Source: Acidaminococcus hominis
Lineage (GTDB): Bacteria > Bacillota > Negativicutes > Acidaminococcales > Acidaminococcaceae
Assembly (NCBI RefSeq): GCF_021044795.1
Contig: NZ_JAJNOP010000049.1
Direction: 5' to 3' (one strand)
Length of the DNA stretch: 11,200 nucleotides
The notes under the pieces were generated by a model. The model searched no databases. It saw only the letters and a list, made by a program, of their open reading frames with translations, and had not been told where the DNA came from. The position numbers were made by a program, and so were the translations under genes. Below are positions 1 through 4,719 of this stretch, one piece after another (the stretch's first letter is position 1; every line of letters starts with the position of its first letter).

Positions 1-87
1 ACGCGTTTGGATAATGACTCGTTCCTCAAAAGTTAAATGAGCCCCTTTTTTGCGTAACGTATCCGTGGTAAAATGATTTTGATCCAT
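1..87 (-). CDS. IS30-family transposase, N-terminal fragment (gene continues past the left edge)
   Basis: Reading leftwards from an ATG at 85-87, 29 codons are visible: MDQNHFTTDTLRKKGAHL, then TFEERVIIQTR. The segment HLTFEERVIIQ matches the start of the N-terminal helix-turn-helix that opens IS30-family transposases (typically K-x-x-HLTxEERxxI). The start is supported by an AAAGGAG ribosome binding site about 8 bases upstream. The catalytic DDE domain would lie outside the window, so it is not known whether the gene is intact. The leader holds an extended -10 promoter and sequence complementary to the translation start, described separately. The family call rests on a short segment. Confidence 0.65.
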   Translation of the reverse strand, partial: MDQNHFTTDTLRKKGAHLTFEERVIIQTR

Positions 88-153
88 AGCGATTCTCCTT
101 TGTGGTTGTGTTTTTTGTGTAACTACATTTTACCACAAGGGTTCGCTATGGAT
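65..153 (-). promoter_or_regulatory. Crossing inverted repeats around the transposase start (candidate pseudoknot that blocks translation of read-through RNA)
   Basis: In minus-strand RNA order there are four 11-base segments: A (153-143, AUCCAUAGCGA), B (136-126, GUGGUAAAAUG), A' (92-82, UCGCUAUGGAU, containing the start codon) and B' (75-65, CAUUUUACCAC). A is perfectly complementary to A' and B to B'. The order A-B-A'-B' is that of an H-type pseudoknot, or of two mutually exclusive long hairpins. A-A' pairing would bury the transposase start codon. Transcripts from the element's own -10 would lack A and B, while read-through from dapF would contain them. The complementarity is seen directly; the role is inferred by analogy with fold-back inhibition in IS10 and IS50. 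Confidence 0.55.
127..135 (-). promoter_or_regulatory. Probable extended -10 promoter of the IS30 transposase
   Basis: On the minus strand the sequence TG-G-TAAAAT (135 down to 127) matches an extended -10 element with one mismatch in the hexamer. No good -35 is seen. Transcription would begin near 120, giving a leader of about 33 bases that includes the ribosome binding site but not the upstream complementary segments. Confidence 0.4.
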
Positions 154-168
154 TTTTAAGTGTTCAAC

Positions 169-1047
169 TTAATTATACAATCCGCCGGGAAGTTCCATTT
201 CTCCCTCAAAAACAGTGGTGGCCGGTCCCTTCAGGATAATCTCCCCATCGGGCTGGACCTTCACCTGGAGCATACCGCCTTTGGCTTCCACCTTGACGAA
301 TTCTCCTGGTTTGCCGGCTTTGCCCAGGGTAAGCACCGTATAGCCTACTGCGCAGGCGCCGGTTCCGCAGGCCCAGGTTTCCCCGCTGCCCCGCTCCCAA
401 ACCCGGAATTTCACGTGGTTGGCATCGATTACCTGGACAAACTCCACATTGACCTGTTCCGGAAAGACCGGAGAGGTTTCAATGATGCGGCCCACTTCTT
501 CCACCGGAGCCGTTTCCACCTCGTCCACAAACAGGACAAAATGGGGATTGCCCATGGATACCGCCGTTCCCTGTACCTGGAAGGTACTGCCATCCGGCCG
601 GGTGAAAGTCACCCCTTGGTTGATGCAGGTCTCTGCGTCCCATTGCATAGGAATCAGCTGCGTTCTTGTTTCGGCCTTGCCCATGGCCACTTCGGCCTCC
701 GTCACCTTGCCGTTCTGGACCGTCATATGGATGGTTTTGATCCCGGCCAGGGTTTCCAGGGTAATGGTATCCTTTTTGGTCAAACCCTTGTCATAAACAA
801 ATTTGGCCACACAGCGGCTGCCATTGCCGCACATCTTGCCTTCTGAGGCATCGGCATTGAACATACGCATACGGAAATCCGCCTTCTCAGACGGGCAAAT
901 GCAGATCAGACCATCGGAACCAACCCCAAAACGGCGATGGCTCACCAGCTCCGAAATTTTCCCCGGCTGCGGCAGCATCTTTTCCATACAATTCACATAC
1001 ACATAGTCGTTTCCACAGCCATGCATCTTTGTGAATGATAGCTTCAA
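169..1047 (-). CDS. dapF: Diaminopimelate epimerase
   Basis: Converts LL-diaminopimelate to meso-diaminopimelate in the cytoplasm, the penultimate step of lysine synthesis, which also supplies the peptidoglycan cross-linking residue. The 292-residue length is normal for the family. Near the N-terminus is the KMHGCGNDY motif (residues 7-15). The two catalytic cysteines of this cofactor-independent racemase fold are visible: C73 in MCGNGSR and C227 in WACGTGA. SMGNPHF (164-170) is the usual substrate-binding loop between them. The start is a TTG at 1045-1047, chosen because GGAGG lies 8 bases upstream and MKLSFTKMHG aligns with typical family starts. A consensus-like promoter lies about 60 bp upstream. 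No terminator follows the stop; an IS30 element abuts it on the same strand, so read-through into the transposase is likely. Confidence 0.96.
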   Translation of the reverse strand: MKLSFTKMHGCGNDYVYVNCMEKMLPQPGKISELVSHRRFGVGSDGLICICPSEKADFRMRMFNADASEGKMCGNGSRCVAKFVYDKGLTKKDTITLETLAGIKTIHMTVQNGKVTEAEVAMGKAETRTQLIPMQWDAETCINQGVTFTRPDGSTFQVQGTAVSMGNPHFVLFVDEVETAPVEEVGRIIETSPVFPEQVNVEFVQVIDANHVKFRVWERGSGETWACGTGACAVGYTVLTLGKAGKPGEFVKVEAKGGMLQVKVQPDGEIILKGPATTVFEGEMELPGGLYN

Positions 1048-1106
1048 GGCAACAACCTCCTTCTGCCTTCTGCCCCACAGGGAGCAGAATTCTCAATAAT
1101 AGTAGT

Positions 1107-1135
1107 ATTTTACTGCATTCTGTCCATTCTGTAAA
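1107..1135 (-). promoter_or_regulatory. Sigma-70-type promoter of dapF
   Basis: On the minus strand TTTACA (1135-1130) is followed by a 17-base spacer and TAAAAT (1112-1107). Transcription would start near 1100, about 50 bases before the TTG start. The -35 box sits in the tail of the upstream gene's terminator, so dapF appears to be separately transcribed. Confidence 0.7.
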
Positions 1136-1167
1136 GAAAAACTTGTCACATTTTCGTGACAAGTTTT
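1131..1167 (-). terminator. Rho-independent terminator of the metallophosphoesterase gene
   Basis: A perfect 12-bp stem, AAAACTTGTCAC (1138-1149) and GTGACAAGTTTT (1156-1167), with a 6-base loop. In the minus direction it is followed by a T-rich tract (TTTTTCTTTA). It lies just after the phosphoesterase stop codon at 1194. Confidence 0.85.
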
Positions 1168-1193
1168 CATAATTTTGTATACTTTGTTCAGTT

Positions 1194-2525
1194 TTACTTG
1201 ACCACCGTTGCCGTATCAAGCAGCGTGCCATTGGGCAGGTAGCAGCGAATCCGCAGCATATTGTCCTGCTTCTCCAGCACCAGATAGTTATCCGTCTCCG
1301 GCTGCGGTGCCACCATCACATCCAGGCTATGCCGGGCCCACAGGGAAGGATACCGCACATTGCCGGCCACGCCGGTAATAATGTATAACGGCCCCTGGGG
1401 CGCCCGCTGGAAGTTCTGGATAATGCCCCGGTTCCGGTAGGTGTGCAGATGGGCGGACAGTACCAGGTCAATATGGTACTGGTCAAACAGGGGCATCCAC
1501 TGCCGGCCTTCTTCCGAAAAGCCCTCTTTCCGGTCGGCGCCGGGCCGGGTTTCCGGATTAAAGGCGTATTGCAGGGGATCCTTATGCATCAGCACCACAT
1601 TCCACTTTTTCTGGTTTTTGGCCATATCTGCCTTGAACCAGGCCATTTCATCCGCCAAAAGACTGGGCTCAAAATCGGCCATTTCCTGGGTTTGGGTATC
1701 CAGCACCACAAAGTGCACATCTCCCACATTGAAGGAATAAAACCGGTTGGGATAGGCCTTGTACCCATTGGCCGGCAGGGAGAACAGTTTCATATAGGCT
1801 TCCGGCCGGCGAACCTTCCAGTCCAGGTTATAGGTTTCGTGGTTGCCCATAAGAGGCGCCACCGGAATCTTTTCCGCCATGGGTTCCACCACGTCAAACC
1901 AGGCATTCCACTGGGAAGCATCCTCCCCATTGTCCACCAGGTCCCCCATGTTGATGAAGAACTGGGCATCCTGGTTCCGTTCCCAGGCGGGCATAGCCGT
2001 TTCCTTCCAGACACTGTAATCGCTGGACTGGGAGTCCGGGAATACCAGCGCCTTAAAATCATTGCCCTTAAACGTATGAAGTGCCAGCCAGTTTCCTGCC
2101 TTCTTGGCATAGCGGATCCGGTATTCGTAGTCCGTTCCCGGCTTCAGCTTGGTCAAATACGCCGTATGGATGTAGGTTTCCTTGCCCCCATCGGTGAACT
2201 TCTCCTCTGCTGCAGAAACCGTCTGGGAGTCATTTTGGCCCTTTACCCGGTATTCCACCACGGGGTTTTCCTGGGCAAAGGAAGACTGCCACATAATGGT
2301 CCGGCTGGTGGAAGGATCCGCAGTCATTACCTGCCGGATATTGGTCACCTCCGAACCGGAAATCAAATCGTAGTGGATGGCTTTCTCCTGGCCCCAGCGC
2401 AGAGCTTGGAGCACAGGGGCCTTGGCGTAGCTGGGGGCTAACTGCCAAAAGGCAGCGCCCAAACCTGCCAGGCAGACCAAAAAAAGCAGCAGCTTCAAAA
2501 ATCTGCGGAGCCATTTATTGTGCAT
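1194..2525 (-). CDS. Membrane-anchored calcineurin-like metallophosphoesterase (purple-acid-phosphatase-like)
   Basis: A probable extracytoplasmic phosphatase of 443 residues. A basic N-terminus (HNKWLRRFLK) and a hydrophobic segment at about 8-31 form a signal anchor or signal peptide. Next comes a beta-rich, FN3-like domain (about 58-150, with LKPGTDYEYRIRY) as in purple acid phosphatases. The catalytic domain shows the binuclear-metal motifs in order: D164 in FPDSQ, GDLVDNG (194-200), GNHE (227-230), H314 in VLMHKD and SAHLH (357-361). The tyrosine metal ligand that gives true purple acid phosphatases their colour (GDxxY) is replaced by Asp in GDLVD, so this is only a relative. AGGAGG at 2535-2540 lies 9 bases from the ATG at 2523-2525, which I chose; an in-frame ATG two codons earlier (2531) is also possible. 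The reading frame stays open to 2672, but that stretch has no signal-peptide character. The substrate is unknown. Confidence 0.88.
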   Translation of the reverse strand: MHNKWLRRFLKLLLFLVCLAGLGAAFWQLAPSYAKAPVLQALRWGQEKAIHYDLISGSEVTNIRQVMTADPSTSRTIMWQSSFAQENPVVEYRVKGQNDSQTVSAAEEKFTDGGKETYIHTAYLTKLKPGTDYEYRIRYAKKAGNWLALHTFKGNDFKALVFPDSQSSDYSVWKETAMPAWERNQDAQFFINMGDLVDNGEDASQWNAWFDVVEPMAEKIPVAPLMGNHETYNLDWKVRRPEAYMKLFSLPANGYKAYPNRFYSFNVGDVHFVVLDTQTQEMADFEPSLLADEMAWFKADMAKNQKKWNVVLMHKDPLQYAFNPETRPGADRKEGFSEEGRQWMPLFDQYHIDLVLSAHLHTYRNRGIIQNFQRAPQGPLYIITGVAGNVRYPSLWARHSLDVMVAPQPETDNYLVLEKQDNMLRIRCYLPNGTLLDTATVVK

Positions 2526-2580
2526 ATCCATAATCCTCCTGATTGTAAATTGGGTTTCTTTGGTAAGAATATTACTCTTT

Positions 2581-2586
2581 ATTATA
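2581..2586 (-). promoter_or_regulatory. -10 box of the metallophosphoesterase gene
   Basis: A perfect TATAAT on the minus strand (2586-2581), about 55 bases before the start codon. The -35 region is poor (TTCTTT with a 16-base spacer), so the promoter may be weak or need an activator. Confidence 0.45.
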
Positions 2587-2630
2587 CCGAAACCTGGGAA
2601 AAAAAGAAGCCCCTTTTGCTGGCAGCCGGG

Positions 2631-2666
2631 CAGAAAGAAAGGACACTCACTGCCGTGGGTGCCCTT
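2631..2666 (-). terminator. Probable rho-independent terminator of the flavodoxin gene
   Basis: In the minus direction AAGGGCAC (2666-2659) pairs with GTGTCCTT (2646-2639) with one G-U pair. After a mismatch, CAC/GTG closes a GGCA loop. The hairpin is followed by TTTCTTTCT. It begins 10 bp after the flavodoxin stop codon. Confidence 0.65.
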
Positions 2667-2675
2667 AGACAAAGC

Positions 2676-3281
2676 TTATTTTTTCAGCCAATCCTTTACT
2701 TCAGCTGCACCAGCGCCGCCGGCAAAGCGTTTGCCTTCCTGCCAATTGCCGGTTTTTGCTGCTTTGGCCAGGTTGGAGCCGCTGCTGCCAAAAGAGCTGC
2801 TGTAGGAAGTAGCAAAAGGAATCACTTTCTTGCCGTCGAAATTATGGTTTTCTACAAAGGTGTAGAGAATATTGGGAGCCTGTCCCCACCAGATGGGATA
2901 GCCAATATAAACGGTCTTATAAGAACCCCAGTCAGCCACATCCCCTTTAATGGCAGGACGGATGGACGGATCCTTATGTTCCTTTACGCTCCGGCTATCG
3001 TTGTTGTTATAGTCCAAATCGGCCGCCGTATACGGCTGGGCCGCTTCGATAGCATACAGGGTGCCGCCGGTTTCCTGGGCAAGAGCTTCCGCCACCTTTT
3101 TGGTATTTCCCGTATTGGAGAAATAGACTACCAAGGTTTTGCCCTCAGCTGCGGCACTGCTGTCCGCTGCAGCTGCCGCCTTATTGCCGCCAGCCGGTGC
3201 TGCCGTAGAAGCCGTTTCTCCGCAGGCGCCCACCACAAGGGCCAAACAACAGACCAGAACGGCCATCAATTTTTTCCACAT
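2676..3281 (-). CDS. Flavodoxin-like lipoprotein
   Basis: A 201-residue protein with a lipoprotein signal peptide (MWKKLMAVLVCCLALVVGAC) in which VGAC gives a lipidated Cys20. A low-complexity Ala/Gly/Ser linker (about 21-46) precedes a flavodoxin domain (48-201). The FMN-phosphate loop is YFSNTGNTKK (53-62), and the flavin-flanking segment GYPIWWGQAPN (127-137) is typical of the flavodoxin_4 subfamily often annotated simply as flavodoxin. The protein should sit on the outside of the inner membrane or at the outer membrane, unlike classical cytoplasmic flavodoxins. A redox role there is inferred; the electron partner is unknown. The ATG at 3279-3281 was chosen because GGGAGG lies 7 bases upstream and the signal peptide begins there; a TTG five codons upstream overlaps that site. 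It has its own promoter and terminator. Confidence 0.88.
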   Translation of the reverse strand: MWKKLMAVLVCCLALVVGACGETASTAAPAGGNKAAAAADSSAAAEGKTLVVYFSNTGNTKKVAEALAQETGGTLYAIEAAQPYTAADLDYNNNDSRSVKEHKDPSIRPAIKGDVADWGSYKTVYIGYPIWWGQAPNILYTFVENHNFDGKKVIPFATSYSSSFGSSGSNLAKAAKTGNWQEGKRFAGGAGAAEVKDWLKK

Positions 3282-3345
3282 AATAACCCCTCCCAAAAAA
3301 AGTCAAACTAAATACCCGGAAAACAAGTATGTTTTTCCTACAACA

Positions 3346-3374
3346 ATTATAGTCAGGGTAAGGGAAAATAACAA
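3346..3374 (-). promoter_or_regulatory. Sigma-70-type promoter of the flavodoxin lipoprotein gene
   Basis: TTGTTA (3374-3369), a 17-base spacer, and a perfect TATAAT (3351-3346) on the minus strand. Transcription would begin near 3339, about 58 bases before the ATG. Confidence 0.7.
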
Positions 3375-3415
3375 ATACCTATTGAGAATTATCCATGATA
3401 GGAAAAAGTAATCAT

Positions 3416-3470
3416 AAAAAGCAATGGAGTCCGTTCTTTAGCGGGCCAGCATATTTTCTCCGCCAATTGC
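3416..3470 (-). terminator. Possible rho-independent terminator of the amidase gene
   Basis: In the minus direction GCAAT plus GGAG (3470-3466 and 3461-3458) pairs with CTCC plus ATTGC (3429-3421), with a 4-base bulge and a long loop. It is followed at once by TTTTT (3420-3416). It starts right after the amidase stop. The bulge and large loop make it weaker than the other terminators here. Confidence 0.5.
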
Positions 3471-4478
3471 CTACACTCCAGCCTCCTCAAATTTTTCAAT
3501 TCCCCGCGCAATAGCCTCTGCAATTTTATCCAGGAAATGCTCGGAGAGCAGCAGCTGTTCCTCCCTTTTATTCGTCATAAACAGGCATTCCACCAAAGCA
3601 CTGGGCATTGAAGATTTGCGATTGACGTACAGCCGGGAAGCAAAGATGCCTCGATCCGTCACAGCAGCCGTTTTCATTAACTCAGTCTGTAGGTCATAGG
3701 CAAAGTTCTTATCATAGGGTGTCTTGGGCGTATAATACGTGGAATAGCCTCCAACACTGCGATTCGTACTCGCATTGCAATGAATACTGAGAAACAGGTC
3801 AGAACGGGTCTTTTCGGCCACATCAACGCGGGCCTGGAGTTCCTGCTGATCCGTAGCCGTAGGTCCAAAAACATCGCGGTCACTATATCGCGTTAAATAG
3901 ACCGTTGCTCCCTTCTGTTCAAGGAGCTTCTTTACCCGAAGGGCAAGAGGCAGGGTTACTTCCTTTTCCTTGAGCCCGCTTTCAAGGCCATGGGTCCCAG
4001 GATCGGAACCCCCATGACCAGGGTCTAGCGTAATCCGTTTCCCTTTGAGTCCGCCCCCTACCCTGTATTCTCGCTCGAATACAGGCGCCACGTCGATTAC
4101 AATGCGCGGCGGCCGTTTTGTTTCCGCATCGGCCTTCAAAGCAAATATCTTAAAATCCGCCCGGGTTGGGTTTTCATCCGTATGGATATGAATTAACGTC
4201 CCTTTTGGCGTCTTTTGCAAACGGACCGTCCTTACGTGAGTGGATTCACGCGGCTGGTAGATGGGAGCGATTGAGGGTTCCAGTATGCCATTAATAAAAA
4301 TATGGGCCTCTCCTTCCAAGATTTTTGTCTTGTAAGGAAGCGGCTCATCCGATTCAATCACAACCCTTAGCTGCCCTTTCTGGTTGACTCCATAAGATAC
4401 ACCCACAATGTGCCCTGCCGCTTCTGCACTGCCCCAAAAACAAAAAAACAGCAATAACAAAACAATCCATTTTTTCAA
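3471..4478 (-). CDS. Secreted N-acetylmuramoyl-L-alanine amidase (Amidase_3 family)
   Basis: Cleaves the amide bond between N-acetylmuramic acid and the stem peptide of peptidoglycan, most likely in the periplasm. The 335-residue protein has a signal peptide (1-20, ending GSAEA). An AMIN-like beta-rich domain (about 22-135) probably localises it to the wall. The zinc-dependent Amidase_3 domain covers about 147-330. The expected zinc ligands are visible: H155 in DPGHGG, E171 in KEKEVTL and H233 in SIHCNAS. The catalytic glutamate is E297 in ALVECLFMTN. The start is TTG at 4476-4478, supported by AAGGAG 9 bases upstream and by the signal peptide beginning there; no in-frame ATG is available. 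A perfect consensus promoter drives it, so strong transcription is paired with a weak start codon. It could serve cell separation or wall recycling; no partner gene is adjacent. Confidence 0.93.
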   Translation of the reverse strand: MKKWIVLLLLFFCFWGSAEAAGHIVGVSYGVNQKGQLRVVIESDEPLPYKTKILEGEAHIFINGILEPSIAPIYQPRESTHVRTVRLQKTPKGTLIHIHTDENPTRADFKIFALKADAETKRPPRIVIDVAPVFEREYRVGGGLKGKRITLDPGHGGSDPGTHGLESGLKEKEVTLPLALRVKKLLEQKGATVYLTRYSDRDVFGPTATDQQELQARVDVAEKTRSDLFLSIHCNASTNRSVGGYSTYYTPKTPYDKNFAYDLQTELMKTAAVTDRGIFASRLYVNRKSSMPSALVECLFMTNKREEQLLLSEHFLDKIAEAIARGIEKFEEAGV

Positions 4479-4522
4479 GTCTTTCAGCTCCTTACTTGCA
4501 AATAATTTGCATTCGCTTTTAA

Positions 4523-4551
4523 ATTATAGTTAGTGTCAGCAAACCTGTCAA
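4523..4551 (-). promoter_or_regulatory. Full-consensus sigma-70 promoter of the amidase gene
   Basis: On the minus strand TTGACA (4551-4546), a 17-base spacer and TATAAT (4528-4523) match the consensus at all 12 positions with optimal spacing. Transcription would start near 4516, about 38 bases before the TTG start. Confidence 0.85.
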
Positions 4552-4647
4552 CCAAAGAAACCTATTTTTCTGTTTCGTCCTATGCTTTGCAGGTCCAGTA
4601 AAAATAGCTGAAGACAAGCTTACAGGCCTTCTGCCGCTGCGTAACAC

Positions 4648-4681
4648 AAATTCACCCTGGCTGGATTGCCAGGGTGAATTT
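4648..4681 (-). terminator. Strong hairpin downstream of the adhesin gene, probable terminator
   Basis: A perfect 14-bp stem (4648-4661 with 4668-4681) closes a 6-base loop, 39 bp after the adhesin stop. The tract that follows on the minus strand is only TTTGTGTT, so it is not a textbook intrinsic terminator; it may act as one or stabilise the mRNA 3' end. The rest of the gap between the adhesin and the amidase (4479-4719) holds the amidase promoter and nothing else I recognise. Confidence 0.6.
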
Positions 4682-4719
4682 GCAAGGGTATTCAGGTTTT
4701 ATTTACTTCAGCTAGTGGG

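Larger units (their letters stand above)
1..168 (-). mobile_element. IS30-family insertion sequence, 5' end only (cut by window edge)
   Basis: The first 168 bases contain the start of a transposase gene reading leftwards out of the window, preceded by an AT-rich leader that runs into the stop codon of dapF. IS30-family elements place the transposase start within about 100 bp of the element end, which fits an end near 155-172. A short inverted repeat, TTAAGT/ACTTAA at 156-161 and 167-172, lies at this junction and overlaps the dapF stop. The exact terminal repeat and target duplication cannot be fixed because the other end is outside the window. The right boundary given is therefore approximate. 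Confidence 0.6.

Noticed and set aside
1443..2441. Plus-strand open frame of 332 codons opposite the phosphoesterase
   Set aside because: A shadow of a gene with clear catalytic motifs on the other strand; the His/Gly/Leu-rich composition is typical of an antisense frame.
2526..2672. N-terminal extension of the phosphoesterase frame up to 2672
   Set aside because: The AGGAGG site and the signal-anchor both point to a start at 2525 (or 2531). The extension overlaps the upstream gene's terminator and the -10 box.
3376..3400. Fur-box-like sequence (GATAATTCTCAAT on the minus strand) upstream of the flavodoxin promoter
   Set aside because: Only about 9 of 14 fixed positions match a Fur 7-1-7 consensus, and it lies upstream of the -35 rather than over the promoter.
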